Source of the DNA: Formosa undariae | GTDB lineage: Bacteria > Bacteroidota > Bacteroidia > Flavobacteriales > Flavobacteriaceae | Assembly: GCF_042427615.1 (NCBI RefSeq) | Contig: NZ_JBHMEZ010000032.1 | Location: 186,001-250,000, forward strand | Length of the DNA stretch: 64,000 nt | Direction: 5' to 3' | Shown here: piece by piece, positions 42,585-52,393 of the stretch | Numbering within the stretch: position 1 is the stretch's first letter | How the letters are laid out: each line of letters starts with the position of its first letter | The notes under the pieces: model-generated | Database searches by the model: none | The model's input: the letters and a program-made list of their open reading frames with translations, nothing else | Told to the model about the DNA's origin: nothing | Position numbers and translations under genes: made by a program

Positions 42585-43415
42585 TTAGTGTTTTAAAGCC
42601 GTTATAAGCGTGATACATTCCATTGCTTCCTTTACATCGTGCACTCTTAAGATTGAAGCTCCTTTTTGTAGGCTAACTGTATTTAAAACAGTAGTCCCAT
42701 TTAATGCCTCTTGGGGCGTGTTTTCCAAAGTTTTGTAGATCATCGATTTTCTAGAAACACCAACTAACATTGGTAATTCTGTAATATTTAGAAGTTCTAA
42801 TTTATTTAATAGTTCAAAATTTTGCTCTCGTGTTTTCGAGAACCCGAAACCGGGATCTATAATAATATCTGTTATGCCATGTTGTCTGGCTAAAGCCATA
42901 CGTTCGGAAAAATAGAACAATAGTTCTTTTAGCAAATCGTTATAATCTGTATGTTTTTGCATATTCTGTGGGGTACCTCGCATATGCATCATAATATAAG
43001 GCACTTTTAATGCCCCAACAGTTTCCAACATTAACGGATCTAATTGCCCTGCAGAAATATCGTTAATTATAGACGCTCCAGCTTCAATACACAATTTAGC
43101 GATGCGACTTCTAAAAGTATCGATCGATAAAATAAGATTAGGAAACGTATTAATTAGCAAGTCCACCACGGGTAAAATACGAGCCAGCTCTTCTGCTTCG
43201 CTAACATGATCGGCATCTGGCCTAGAGCTGTATGCACCAACATCTATAAATGTAGCGCCTTCATTTAACATAGACTCTACTTGCGTAATAATGTCTTGTT
43301 CATTTTTATAGCTTCCACCATCATAAAAAGAGTCTGGAGTAAGATTTAAAATCCCCATTACAGACGGTGTAGAAATATCGATAAGTTGCCCTTTGCAGTT
43401 GATAGTTTTATTCAA
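42585..43415 (-). CDS. folP: dihydropteroate synthase
   Basis: 276 residues, TIM barrel. Signatures VMGILNLTPDSFYDGG (phosphate-binding), DVGAYSSRPDA, IINDISAG, YIMMHMRGTP, DIIIDPGFGFSKT and LVGVSRKSMI are all present. It joins DHPP and p-aminobenzoate in folate synthesis. First gene of the minus-strand folP-lipoprotein-dacA unit; divergent from the DUF1599 gene. Confidence 0.97.
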   Translation of the reverse strand: MNKTINCKGQLIDISTPSVMGILNLTPDSFYDGGSYKNEQDIITQVESMLNEGATFIDVGAYSSRPDADHVSEAEELARILPVVDLLINTFPNLILSIDTFRSRIAKLCIEAGASIINDISAGQLDPLMLETVGALKVPYIMMHMRGTPQNMQKHTDYNDLLKELLFYFSERMALARQHGITDIIIDPGFGFSKTREQNFELLNKLELLNITELPMLVGVSRKSMIYKTLENTPQEALNGTTVLNTVSLQKGASILRVHDVKEAMECITLITALKH

Positions 43416-43489
43416 AACAGATATAGAAAAGCTTTAAGTTTGTTATTCCATTAAATTATGCGAAATTTACGGAAAATTCAATTCAATTT

Positions 43490-44035
43490 ATGCAAGATAC
43501 CTCAAAACAATACGACGCAGTAATTACTAATTGTAGAAGTTTGTTTATTAATAAGATGAAAGATTACGGCTGTGCCTGGCGCATTCTAAGATTACCGTCT
43601 TTAACTGACCAAATTTTTATTAAAGCACAACGTATTCGAGGTTTACAAGAAAATGAAGTTCGAAAAGTTAATGAAGGTGAAGTTTCTGAATTTATTGGCG
43701 TAATTAATTATTGCATCATGGCTTTAATTCAACTTGAAAAAGGTATTGCCACACAACCTGATTTAAGCACTATTGAAGCTACAGAGTTATATGATGAGAA
43801 AATTGGACAAACCAAGCAATTAATGATGGATAAAAACCATGATTATGGAGAAGCCTGGCGAGATATGCGTGTGAGTTCGTTAACAGATTTAATTCTGCAA
43901 AAATTACTACGTGTAAAACAGATTGAAGACAACAAAGGAAAAACCTTGGTTAGCGAAGGGATTGATGCCAACTATCAAGATATGATTAATTATTCGGTGT
44001 TTGCATTAATTCATTTAGACGTTAATAAAATTTAA
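43490..44035 (+). CDS. DUF1599-family protein with two related halves
   Basis: 181 residues. Two similar units: KDYGCAWRILRLPSLTDQIF ... KAQRIRGLQ ... DINY-like FIGVINYCIMALIQLE and NHDYGEAWRDMRVSSLTDLI ... KLLRVKQIE ... YQDMINYSVFALIHLD. This is the DUF1599 (nucleotide-modification-associated domain) fold. Role in the cell unknown; the gene is regularly found by folP in Bacteroidota. Confidence 0.9.
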   Translation: MQDTSKQYDAVITNCRSLFINKMKDYGCAWRILRLPSLTDQIFIKAQRIRGLQENEVRKVNEGEVSEFIGVINYCIMALIQLEKGIATQPDLSTIEATELYDEKIGQTKQLMMDKNHDYGEAWRDMRVSSLTDLILQKLLRVKQIEDNKGKTLVSEGIDANYQDMINYSVFALIHLDVNKI

Positions 44036-44060
44036 GATTAAAAAAAAGATTCCTAATTCC

Positions 44061-45167
44061 ATGAAAGCATTAGTAAGTATAAGCAGAATTTTCGTTGGTG
44101 TATTATTCATCATTTCAGGTTTAATTAAACTAAATGACCCGATTGGTTTTTCATTCAAGTTAGAAGAATATTTTAGCGCAGCAGTTCTTAATTTAACTTT
44201 TTTAGAGCCTTACGCTTTAATTATTTCAATATTAGTTGTCGTTTTTGAAGTGCTTTTAGGAATTTTCTTATTGATAGGTTATAAGCCAAAATTCACGGTT
44301 TGGAGTTTATTACTCATGATTATCTTCTTCACGTTTCTAACTTTCTACTCGGCGTATTTTAATAAAGTAACAGATTGTGGTTGTTTTGGAGATGCTATAA
44401 AATTAACACCTTGGGAATCGTTTTCTAAGGACATTATTCTGTTAGTATTCATATTAATCTTGTTTGCTGGGGTTCGCTATATTAAACCTGTTTTTAGTGT
44501 GTTTCAGACTACCGTGATGGCTCTTTTAGGGTTTATTGGATGTTTAGGTTTCGCATATCATGTCCTAATGCATTTACCAACTGTAGATTTCAGGCCATAT
44601 AATGTAGGTGCCAATCTATGGGAGAATATGATTGTTCCAGAGGATGCTCAAAAAGCAGATATCGATTATATGTGGACCTTTAACGTAAACGGAAAAGAGG
44701 AAGTATACACCACAAAAGGGTCCTACCCGACTGTAGAAGGCGAGTTTATTAGCGTGGATACAGATATTATAGATCCTGGTTACGAAGCCCCAATACACGA
44801 TTTTTCAATCGAACGTGATGGCGAAGATTATACAGAACAAATTTTACACGACGACCATGTGGTTTTATTGATCGCCTACAGCTTGGAAAAATCCGAAAAT
44901 TTAGGATTACAAGCCATTAAAAATGTAGGAGATGAAGCCAAAAAGAACGGATATAAAGTAATTGGATTAACGGCTTCAGGCGAAGACATTCAAAATCAAT
45001 TAAAACAAGAATATCATTTTAATTTTGACTTTTACTTCTCCGACGAAACGGCATTAAAAACCATTGTACGTTCTAATCCAGGGATTCTAGTTTTAGAAAA
45101 AGGAACCGTAACACAAAAAGTACATTGGAACGATGTTGACGATTTAAACCTTATTAAAGTGAATTAA
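44061..45167 (+). CDS. BT_3928-type DoxX-family membrane protein with C-terminal thioredoxin-like part
   Basis: 368 residues. Four transmembrane helices in the first 170 residues form a DoxX-like domain (ISRIFVGVLFIISGLIKLND, FGDAIKLTPWESFSKDIILL with the conserved CGCFGDA). The remaining 190 residues are extracytoplasmic; DDHVVLLIAYSLEKSENLGL and NPGILVLEKGTVTQKVHWND have thioredoxin-fold rhythm, but no CxxC is present. Probably membrane redox or heme-related; function not established. 25 bp after DUF1599 and 10 bp before the permease gene, so one operon is likely. Confidence 0.85.
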   Translation: MKALVSISRIFVGVLFIISGLIKLNDPIGFSFKLEEYFSAAVLNLTFLEPYALIISILVVVFEVLLGIFLLIGYKPKFTVWSLLLMIIFFTFLTFYSAYFNKVTDCGCFGDAIKLTPWESFSKDIILLVFILILFAGVRYIKPVFSVFQTTVMALLGFIGCLGFAYHVLMHLPTVDFRPYNVGANLWENMIVPEDAQKADIDYMWTFNVNGKEEVYTTKGSYPTVEGEFISVDTDIIDPGYEAPIHDFSIERDGEDYTEQILHDDHVVLLIAYSLEKSENLGLQAIKNVGDEAKKNGYKVIGLTASGEDIQNQLKQEYHFNFDFYFSDETALKTIVRSNPGILVLEKGTVTQKVHWNDVDDLNLIKVN

Positions 45168-45177
45168 GCGACACCCT

Positions 45178-46254
45178 GTGATACACTACATACTCAATAA
45201 ATTATTTTATGCATTACTAACATTGTTTGGTGTAGTTACAGTTATATTCTTTTTATTTAATGTGTTACCTGGCGATCCCGCACAAATGATGTTGGGTCAA
45301 AATGAAGACAGCGAACAATTAGCCATAATAAAACACAAATACGGTTTCGACAAACCGTTAAATGTGCAATACGGGTATTATTTAAACGATTTATCGCTGG
45401 TATCCTTCCATTCTACCAATCCTAAAGATTATACATTTTTACGCAACGGAAAATATAACGCTTTACCTCTATTTCAAATAGGGAAAACCGATGTCGTTAT
45501 AAAAACACCATATTTACGAGAATCGTTTACCAAGCAAGGCAAAAAAGTAAGTAGTGTTTTAGCAGAAACCTTACCAAACACTTTTGTTTTGGCCGTTTCA
45601 GCTATTTTAATAGCCATTATTCTAGGCGTGTTTTTAGGCATTATTTCAGCCTTATACAAAGATACTTTTATCGATAAAAGCATACAGTTTTTAAGTACAA
45701 TTGGAATGAGTGTGCCCTCGTTTTTTAGTGCGATATTATTTGCATGGGTCTTTGGCTACCTGCTTCAGGAATACACCAATTTGGAAATGACAGGGAGTTT
45801 ATACGAACTCGACGACTTTGGTGAAGCGATGCATATTAAATGGAAAAACTTAATCCTTCCTGCCCTTGTTTTAGGCATTCGTCCGTTAGCAGTGGTTATT
45901 CAACTTATGCGAAATTCCTTACTAGAAGTCTTTAACCAAGATTATATTAGAACCGCACGCGCAAAAGGACTAACCGAATTTCAAATCATAAAAAAGCACG
46001 CTGTAAAAAACGCATTAAATCCTGTAGTAACTGCCATATCAGGTTGGTTCGCTTCTATGCTTGCCGGAGCTGTGTTTGTGGAGTATGTTTTTGGATGGAA
46101 TGGATTAGGAAAAGAGATAGTAAATGCCCTAAATACTTTAGATTTACCTATTATTATGGGTTCTGTGCTAATTATAGCCCTTTTATTCATAATAATCAAT
46201 ATTTTTGTAGATATCGTTTATGCCTGGTTAGATCCCAAGGTAAAACTTCAATAA
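45178..46254 (+). CDS. ABC transporter permease, DppB/OppB type, without partners here
   Basis: 358 residues starting with GTG. The N-terminus MIHYILNKLFYALLTLFGVV and LFNVLPGDPAQMMLG are classic DppB; the EAA loop reads YIRTARAKGLTEFQIIKKHA, followed by LNPVVTAISGWFASMLAGAV and VEYVFGWNGLG. The family imports peptides, nickel or similar with DppC, two ATPases and a binding protein. None of these is in the neighbourhood, and a long periplasmic insert (about 60-125) is present. Substrate unknown. Confidence 0.9.
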   Translation: MIHYILNKLFYALLTLFGVVTVIFFLFNVLPGDPAQMMLGQNEDSEQLAIIKHKYGFDKPLNVQYGYYLNDLSLVSFHSTNPKDYTFLRNGKYNALPLFQIGKTDVVIKTPYLRESFTKQGKKVSSVLAETLPNTFVLAVSAILIAIILGVFLGIISALYKDTFIDKSIQFLSTIGMSVPSFFSAILFAWVFGYLLQEYTNLEMTGSLYELDDFGEAMHIKWKNLILPALVLGIRPLAVVIQLMRNSLLEVFNQDYIRTARAKGLTEFQIIKKHAVKNALNPVVTAISGWFASMLAGAVFVEYVFGWNGLGKEIVNALNTLDLPIIMGSVLIIALLFIIINIFVDIVYAWLDPKVKLQ

Positions 46255-46275
46255 ATAAATTAATACATTCAAACT

Positions 46276-47025
46276 ATGAGAAAGAACATCGTTGCAGGAA
46301 ATTGGAAAATGAACAATGATTTAGCACAAACCGAAACATTGCTAACTGCACTAAAAAACAGCACAATAACTTCTAATGCTGAAGTTATGGTAGCACCAAC
46401 GTTTACAAACCTTTGGTCTGCATACAACACCTTAAAAGATAACGCTATCGAAGTTATTGCACAGAACATGCACTTTGCTGAAAACGGTGCATATACTGGT
46501 GAAATTAGTGCTGACATGTTAAAAAGCGTAGGTGTAAAAACTGTAATTTTAGGACATAGTGAGCGTCGTGCGTATTTTAATGAAACAGATGAATTATTAG
46601 CTAAAAAGACAGATGCTGCTTTAGCAAATGATATGCGTGTTATTTTCTGTTTTGGAGAAGAATTAGCCGACAGAAAATCTGGAAACCACGAAGCCGTTGT
46701 TGGAAGCCAGATTAAAAATGCATTATTTCATTTAGAAGCAGATGCTTTTAAAAATATCGTTTTAGCTTACGAACCTGTTTGGGCAATTGGAACAGGAGAA
46801 ACAGCTAGTCCTGAGCAAGCTCAAGACATGCATGCTTTTATTAGAAAAACATTAGCAGATAAATATGGTGCTGCTGTTGCAGATAGTGTTTCTATTTTAT
46901 ACGGTGGAAGTGTGAAGCCAGGAAATGCACAAGAAATTTTCTCTAAGCCTGATGTGGATGGTGGATTAATTGGAGGAGCAGCTTTAAATGCTGAAGATTT
47001 CTTCGCGATTGTAAATGCGTTTTAA
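46276..47025 (+). CDS. tpiA: triosephosphate isomerase
   Basis: 249 residues, complete TIM barrel. Catalytic Lys in VAGNWKMN, catalytic His in VILGHSERR, catalytic Glu in LAYEPVWAIGTG and phosphate-binding ILYGGSVKPGNA and GLIGGAAL are present. It converts DHAP and glyceraldehyde-3-phosphate in glycolysis. 21 bp after the permease; followed by a terminator. Confidence 0.98.
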   Translation: MRKNIVAGNWKMNNDLAQTETLLTALKNSTITSNAEVMVAPTFTNLWSAYNTLKDNAIEVIAQNMHFAENGAYTGEISADMLKSVGVKTVILGHSERRAYFNETDELLAKKTDAALANDMRVIFCFGEELADRKSGNHEAVVGSQIKNALFHLEADAFKNIVLAYEPVWAIGTGETASPEQAQDMHAFIRKTLADKYGAAVADSVSILYGGSVKPGNAQEIFSKPDVDGGLIGGAALNAEDFFAIVNAF

Positions 47026-47045
47026 TTACAAAATATCATAAAAAG

Positions 47046-47078
47046 AAGAGGCTGTCTTTACTACAAAGACAGCCTCTT
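47046..47078. terminator. terminator after tpiA
   Basis: AAGAGGCTGTCTTT (47046-47059) pairs perfectly with AAAGACAGCCTCTT (47065-47078) and runs into eight T's; A's on the left allow use by the convergent porin gene. Confidence 0.92.
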
Positions 47079-47098
47079 TTTTTTATATAATTAATACA

Positions 47099-48298
47099 TT
47101 AGATTCCGATTTCGACCTGAAAACGCAAGTACCAACTATCAGTATCATTACTATTCAACGTAAAATCTGTTTTCGTTAATTCGGCCTGAAGCTTTAAACT
47201 GTGCTCCCAGATGTATTTGGTAACCCCCAAGCTGTATTGATTTGTTTCCGGCATCACTAAATCCACATCCTGATTTGGTTTCTGATTAGAGTAACGTCCA
47301 ATAATTTCATAATTATTTGGAAAAATATAACTCGCTTGTGCATCGAATCCTTCCCCTGCAACGACATAACGAAACTCGCTAGTATCTTCCGGATTATAAG
47401 TAATCGGATTGTCTGCCATACGCTTCATATAAGCCGTTTGGAAAGCCCAACCATTATATTTCACTATAGCATCAAACAAAAGAGATGTTAAATCGCGTTG
47501 TTCAAACAACTCTGATCCTAAAGTACCTCGCGTTCTACGTGCGCCATCATTGTAGTGATACACTCCAGAAAGCATTAGTTTCGGAGTTGGCTCGCGAGCG
47601 ATATCACCTTCAAAAAAAGTACCATTATCAGTAAACGAACCAAACGGATACAACTCTAAACGCGCTGTATATGCCAATCCTGTTTCCGGTAATTTTGTCC
47701 AATTCCGACCTTCACCGGTAGAAATCGCTGTTTTTATATTGTATGAGAATGTTTCTGGTTTTTCATTTAGATAATACACTTGCAAACCAAAATCACGATC
47801 GATATTAAAACTCGCATTATTTATAGAACGGTCTGTTAACTGTAACGCTCCAGAAGAGTTTATACGCTGCCTGTTACCCGGTAATTTTGTTTGTCCGAAA
47901 CCAATATTCCAATGTTCGTTAGGGCGATAAAACACAACCGCATCTCGAATAATATTTATATTATCGCCATCTTCTATCACACCTACATCGCCAGGCGCAA
48001 AAGACAATTGTACAACATACACAAATTTAGGATCTCCAACATATCCATCGAATTTTAAACGCATACGTCTAACCATTGCTTCCACGCCATTTTTATCGGT
48101 ATCAGATTCGAGGTACGTCGCACGGTTTTGCATTCTAAAACGAATATTTAGCTTAAAAATACTGTCTGGCGACGTTAACCCAACCCCTTTTCCGAAGGTA
48201 TAATAAGGCAAAGCTGCGAGCTTAATATCATTGTCATTTTGTGCTTTTGCAGTAAAACCAATAGCAAGCAATACAAGGGCAACAATAATTTTGTTCAT
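47099..48298 (-). CDS. porin of the phosphate-selective OprO/OprP type
   Basis: 399 residues with signal peptide MNKIIVALVLLAIGFTAKAQ. The barrel includes FRMQNRATYL, RRMRLKFDGYVGDPKFVYVV, HWNIGFGQTKLPGNRQRINS and ends with WYLRFQVEIGI, features of the Porin_O_P family. In Bacteroidota these proteins are outer-membrane channels often linked to phosphate or pyrophosphate uptake, but anion selectivity cannot be read here. Single gene. Confidence 0.88.
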   Translation of the reverse strand: MNKIIVALVLLAIGFTAKAQNDNDIKLAALPYYTFGKGVGLTSPDSIFKLNIRFRMQNRATYLESDTDKNGVEAMVRRMRLKFDGYVGDPKFVYVVQLSFAPGDVGVIEDGDNINIIRDAVVFYRPNEHWNIGFGQTKLPGNRQRINSSGALQLTDRSINNASFNIDRDFGLQVYYLNEKPETFSYNIKTAISTGEGRNWTKLPETGLAYTARLELYPFGSFTDNGTFFEGDIAREPTPKLMLSGVYHYNDGARRTRGTLGSELFEQRDLTSLLFDAIVKYNGWAFQTAYMKRMADNPITYNPEDTSEFRYVVAGEGFDAQASYIFPNNYEIIGRYSNQKPNQDVDLVMPETNQYSLGVTKYIWEHSLKLQAELTKTDFTLNSNDTDSWYLRFQVEIGI

Positions 48299-48367
48299 GA
48301 CTGTTTAGTTTTAGGACAAATTTAACGGTATCTGCGTAATACTTAGTAAATTTGTCAAAAAAATTAC

Positions 48368-49201
48368 ATGGCAGAAATATATATAGGTTACGAATTTAAA
48401 GTAACGCCTTTACAACCAGGTGTAGAAATATTAATCGCAGAATTGGGTTATGCCGGATTTGAGAGCTTTGTTGAAACAGAAACTGGTGTTACCGCCTATA
48501 TTCAGAAGGAAGAATGGAATGATAACATTCTTGAAGATATTCAAATTTTGGAATCAGACGAATTTGAAATCACTTACACTTTCGAAGATATTGAACAAAC
48601 CAATTGGAATGAAGAATGGGAAAAGAACTTTAACCCTATAGTTGTAGATGATGTGTGTGCGGTTCGTGCGCCTTTTCATGATAAGTTCGATACGGCGTAC
48701 GATATTATTATAGAGCCTAAAATGAGTTTTGGTACAGGACACCATGAAACTACACATATGATGATTCAGCACATTTTAAAAACTGATTTTACAGGTAAAT
48801 CTGTTTTAGATATGGGATGTGGGACTGGCGTTTTAGCGATACTGGCAGAAATGAGAGGTGCTAAAACCTTAGATGCTATCGATATCGATAATTGGTGTTA
48901 TTTAAACAGTCAGGAAAATGTAGAGCGCAATAACTGTAACAACATCACAGTTTACGAAGGTGATGCGAGTTTATTAGAAGGAAAATCTTACGATTTTATT
49001 ATAGCAAACATTAATAGAAACATCTTATTAAACGACATTAAAACTTACGCCTCTTGTTTAAATGAAAACGGAACTTTATTTTTAAGTGGCTTTTATAATG
49101 ATGATATTCCGACCATTGAGGCAGAATGTAATGCCAATATGTTAAAACTAAGCGAAAAAATAGAGCGAAATAATTGGGTTGCTCTAAAATTTTTAAATTA
49201 G
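48368..49201 (+). CDS. prmA: ribosomal protein L11 methyltransferase
   Basis: 277 residues. The N-terminal substrate-binding part is followed by FGTGHHETTHMMI and the SAM motif SVLDMGCGTGVLAILAEMRG, then DAIDIDNWCYLNSQENVERN and FIIANINRNILL (NPPY-like NINR), as in PrmA. It methylates L11. 14 bp before clpS. Confidence 0.94.
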   Translation: MAEIYIGYEFKVTPLQPGVEILIAELGYAGFESFVETETGVTAYIQKEEWNDNILEDIQILESDEFEITYTFEDIEQTNWNEEWEKNFNPIVVDDVCAVRAPFHDKFDTAYDIIIEPKMSFGTGHHETTHMMIQHILKTDFTGKSVLDMGCGTGVLAILAEMRGAKTLDAIDIDNWCYLNSQENVERNNCNNITVYEGDASLLEGKSYDFIIANINRNILLNDIKTYASCLNENGTLFLSGFYNDDIPTIEAECNANMLKLSEKIERNNWVALKFLN

Positions 49202-49215
49202 TAAAAAAGTTTAAA

Positions 49216-49491
49216 ATGAGTACTAGAGAAGAAGTATTAGAAGAGGTTCTCGTTGAAACCAAGGAGAAGAAAGAAAATGAAATTGTGTTGTATAATGACG
49301 ACGTAAATAGCTTCGATCATGTTATAGAAACGCTTGTTTATGTATGTCAACATACACCAGAACAAGCAGAGCAATGTTCTATAATTGTACATTATAAGGG
49401 CAAATGCACTGTAAAAACGGGTCCGTATAAAGAATTAGAGCCGCGTTGTTCTAAATTATTAGAAGCAGGCTTAAGTGCAGAAATTGTTTAA
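49216..49491 (+). CDS. clpS: ClpS adaptor protein
   Basis: 91 residues from the ATG at 49216; a longer frame from 49174 overlaps prmA. LYNDDVNSFDHVIETLVYVC and AEQCSIIVHYKGKCTVKTGP are the ClpS core that binds N-degrons and delivers them to ClpAP-type proteases. The prmA-clpS pair is conserved in Bacteroidota. Confidence 0.94.
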   Translation: MSTREEVLEEVLVETKEKKENEIVLYNDDVNSFDHVIETLVYVCQHTPEQAEQCSIIVHYKGKCTVKTGPYKELEPRCSKLLEAGLSAEIV

Positions 49492-49624
49492 AACATACTG
49501 AATCACAAAACATTACACAGTGATTCGTTTTTGTGTAAAAATTATAGATGATTTTTATTAAAATTTAAAGTCAAATAATTTGGTAGACTTTAATAAACCT
49601 CATATATTTGCACCCACAAAAAAG

Positions 49625-49698
49625 GGCCTCGTGGCGCAACTGAATAGCGCACTTGATTACGGCTCAAGAGGTTACTGGTTTGAATCCAGTCGAGGTCA
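49625..49698 (+). tRNA. tRNA-Arg (anticodon ACG)
   Basis: Cloverleaf: acceptor GGCCTCG with CGAGGTC (one G-U), D stem GCGC/GCGC, anticodon stem CTTGA/TCAAG with loop TTACGGC (anticodon ACG at 34-36, read as ICG), T stem ACTGG/CCAGT. CCA is not encoded. A terminator follows. Confidence 0.95.
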
Positions 49699-49707
49699 CT
49701 AGAGTAT

Positions 49708-49738
49708 AAAAGCTTCCAAGAAATTGGAAGCTTTTTTT
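49708..49738 (+). terminator. terminator after tRNA-Arg
   Basis: AAAAGCTTCCAA (49708-49719) pairs with TTGGAAGCTTTT (49724-49735) around GAAA, followed by T's. Confidence 0.9.
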
Positions 49739-49907
49739 ATTTCTATTACCTGCCATTTGTCAATTCTTAGACAATTTACTTAATCCTATCTTTACGTCCA
49801 ATGTTAGTCGGAGATGACTTCTTAAGCAAATCAGGTGGATTAATTGAACTAAAGAAAAAATAACTGGTGCTAACAAATTACTGTGGCAAAAAACAAATAA
49901 AAATTCA

Positions 49908-50072
49908 TTAATTTTCCATTAAAACACTTCTGTAATTATTATCATAAGTTAACCCTGATTTGGCTATAGCAAAGGCCTGTCTTAGTAGCTTATTACACAC
50001 AGCTATTAATGCTAACTTTTTACTCTTTCCTTTGGAGACTATACGCTCATAAATATCACAGCAAGCTTTGTT
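49908..50072 (-). pseudogene. C-terminal remnant of an IS110-type transposase
   Basis: A 54-codon minus-strand stretch reads NKACCDIYERIVSKGKSKKL, ALIAVCNKLLRQAFAIAKSG and LTYDNNYRSVLMEN before a stop. The KGKxKKxALxAVxxKLLRQ pattern is the C-terminal end of the transposase_20 domain of IS110/IS116/IS902 elements. A stop lies directly upstream in frame and no other part of the element is seen, so it is a fragment. It and the next pseudogene lie downstream of tRNA-Arg. Confidence 0.75.
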
Positions 50073-50230
50073 TTACCCAACTGCCGTAGGTAGGTTTACA
50101 TAAAAAAATGCAATTCATCTATACAACCAAATCAGATTACATTTATCTTTAAATTATAAAATACCCAATATGGTATATCAATTATCTGACTAAATATATT
50201 TTTAAACCTGTAGCAATATTTCAGGACTAG

Positions 50231-50943
50231 ACAATTTATGCAAACCTAAGAAGTCATCCAAGTGGATTTCTAGCATACACCGAGATTTGGGATTCGCAGG
50301 AACACACTCTAAATTATAAGATATTTAATCTGTCTGGAAATTCTATAAATACCCAAAAAGTCGATTTAAATCCCGATTATCCCACAGTAGATGATGTTTA
50401 TTTTGAAAACAATAATGTTTACTTACTTGGTAGAAATAATTTTATCCAAGGTCAAGGGTATGCGAATCAAATATGTAGAGTTTATAACAACAACGGTGAA
50501 TTAACACATAACAATAGTTTTGATTTTATAGCTAATAGCAATAACAAATTAAAAGTATTAAACAACAGAATACATCGTACATATAATTCTGGATTGGGAA
50601 CTGAAATGGAAATTTAATTAATTCAAATGTGTTGAGCCAAGTACTTAATTTTAATTATAATTCAATCGGACAATTTATGTATGTCTGTTATAACAAAATA
50701 TCTAGCAAAAGTCTTGATTTTAAAATTCTAGATTCTCAATTAGAATCTGAAATTTATTCCAGAAATTTCGGTGCTGATAATAGTCCAGGAAGTACTGGAA
50801 CGACTTCCGTATTTTGGATTAAGGAATCTGAAAATTTTTATAACGTATTTGGTCATACTGCCGCACCAAAGAATGGTGATTTTGATTTACCAGAAAACTC
50901 AAGCAGTTTCGATGATTATCTAGCTAAATTTAATAAAAACTAA
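50231..50943 (+). pseudogene. frameshifted and 5'-truncated hypothetical gene
   Basis: An open frame begins after a TAG at 50228-50230 (TIYANLRSHPSGFLAYTEIW, then DSQEHTLNYKIFNLSGNSIN) and reaches a stop at 50615-50617; the sense then continues in another frame (NGNLINSNVLSQVLNFNYNS to the stop at 50943). One frameshift near 50605-50614 joins the two parts, and there is no start codon or signal peptide. The Asn/Tyr-rich beta pattern (VYFENNNVYLLGRNN, FVYNNNGEL-like) suggests the end of an exported beta-propeller-like protein. Family not recognised. The 158 bp before it show nothing else. Confidence 0.6.
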
Positions 50944-51184
50944 ACACAACAAAATACTGTGGTAAAACAAATACATCCAAATACAGTAATTCAAATCTAT
51001 CAAAAAGCAAACCTTATTTCTAGAACTACATCTACTACATTATTTAATAAATTTTGAGAGACAAGCAGTGGTAATTAGAATTTACATTTAAACGTCTAAT
51101 TCGATGTAATAAAAACTTCGGATTGTGAAAATCAAGAAAATGATTACCTTTATTTTTTGATAAACCAATCCTCAACAACAAAAA

Positions 51185-52393
51185 ATGATTCCTGCTAAAT
51201 TACCATACAACGAAACGGAGCGTATTGAAGTTTTAAATAGTCTTAAAATTTTAGATACTGTTGCAGATGATGATTATGATAATCTAACAGAACTGGCAAG
51301 CTTTATTTGCAGTACCCCCATTTCACTAATTTCACTTATCGACACAGACAGACAGTGGTTTAAGTCAAAAAAAGGATTGACAGCTTGCGAAACGTCTCGA
51401 GATATGTCATTCTGTGCACATGCCATACTAGACCCTTTAGAGATCTTAGAAGTCCCCGATGCAAGAAAAGACATACGTTTTATAGACAATCCTCTGACCC
51501 AGATTGAAACCCCCGTAATTTTTTATGCAGGGATACCTTTAAATACAGAGCAAGGAATTCCTTTGGGCACACTTTGCGTTATTGACCATAAACCTAACGC
51601 TCTTACTAGCGAACAAAAAGAGGCATTAAAGAAATTAGGGAAACAAGTAGAAAGACTTTTACTGTTAAGAACGAAGAATAACGAATTAACGATTACAAAA
51701 GAAAGCCTTAAAAAACATAACGGACTTCTAAAAGAATTTGCCAGTGTAGTCTCTCACGACCTTAAAATGCCATTGGCCAATTTAATACTAACTTCTGATA
51801 TTGTAAAAAAGAAATATAGTAATGAGATAGATGATAAGGGAAAGGAATATTTAGACTATTTAAAAAAGTCGTCCCTTTCTATGAGTGATTACATTACAAA
51901 AATTTTAGACCATTATGAATGTATCTCATACGATATAGATGATACCCAACAATTTGGAATTAACGACTTATTAGAAGATGTTATAGATTTAATGAGCATT
52001 AAAGATAACTGCGAAATCTTAACGCCTGAAAAAAATATTGATATCAATTGTAATAGCACGGCTCTACAACAAATTTTCATTAATTTAATAGGTAATAGTC
52101 TTAAATATGGAGATAAGGAAAAAACGATTATAGAGATAGAAGCACGTGATAATAACGATTTCTATGAATTTAAAATTCGTGATAACGGCAGAGGAATAGA
52201 AAAAGAAAAACTTGAAACTATTTTTGGATTATTTGTCACAATTGGTCATTTGGACAATACGGGAGAGAAAGGGCACGGTATAGGTTTGTCTACAGTACAA
52301 AATCTTGTAGAAAGTTTAGGCGGCATAATTACAGTATCATCAGAACTCGGCTCATACAGTGAATTTGTATTTACGATTGCTAAAAGGTTATAG
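51185..52393 (+). CDS. GAF-domain sensor histidine kinase
   Basis: 402 residues, cytoplasmic. A GAF domain (about 20-165: PISLISLIDTDRQWFKSKKG, SFCAHAIL, FYAGIPLNTEQGIPLGTLCV) resembles the redox/light type found in soluble kinases. HisKA with FASVVSHDLKMPLANLIL and an HATPase_c domain with LIGNSLKYG, DNGRGIEKEKLETIFGLF and GHGIGLSTVQNLVESLGG follow. No partner regulator is adjacent. Signal unknown. Confidence 0.92.
   Translation: MIPAKLPYNETERIEVLNSLKILDTVADDDYDNLTELASFICSTPISLISLIDTDRQWFKSKKGLTACETSRDMSFCAHAILDPLEILEVPDARKDIRFIDNPLTQIETPVIFYAGIPLNTEQGIPLGTLCVIDHKPNALTSEQKEALKKLGKQVERLLLLRTKNNELTITKESLKKHNGLLKEFASVVSHDLKMPLANLILTSDIVKKKYSNEIDDKGKEYLDYLKKSSLSMSDYITKILDHYECISYDIDDTQQFGINDLLEDVIDLMSIKDNCEILTPEKNIDINCNSTALQQIFINLIGNSLKYGDKEKTIIEIEARDNNDFYEFKIRDNGRGIEKEKLETIFGLFVTIGHLDNTGEKGHGIGLSTVQNLVESLGGIITVSSELGSYSEFVFTIAKRL

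Noticed and set aside
49625..49698. Integration att site in the tRNA-Arg
   Set aside because: I could not find a direct repeat of the tRNA 3' end downstream, and no integrase gene is present.
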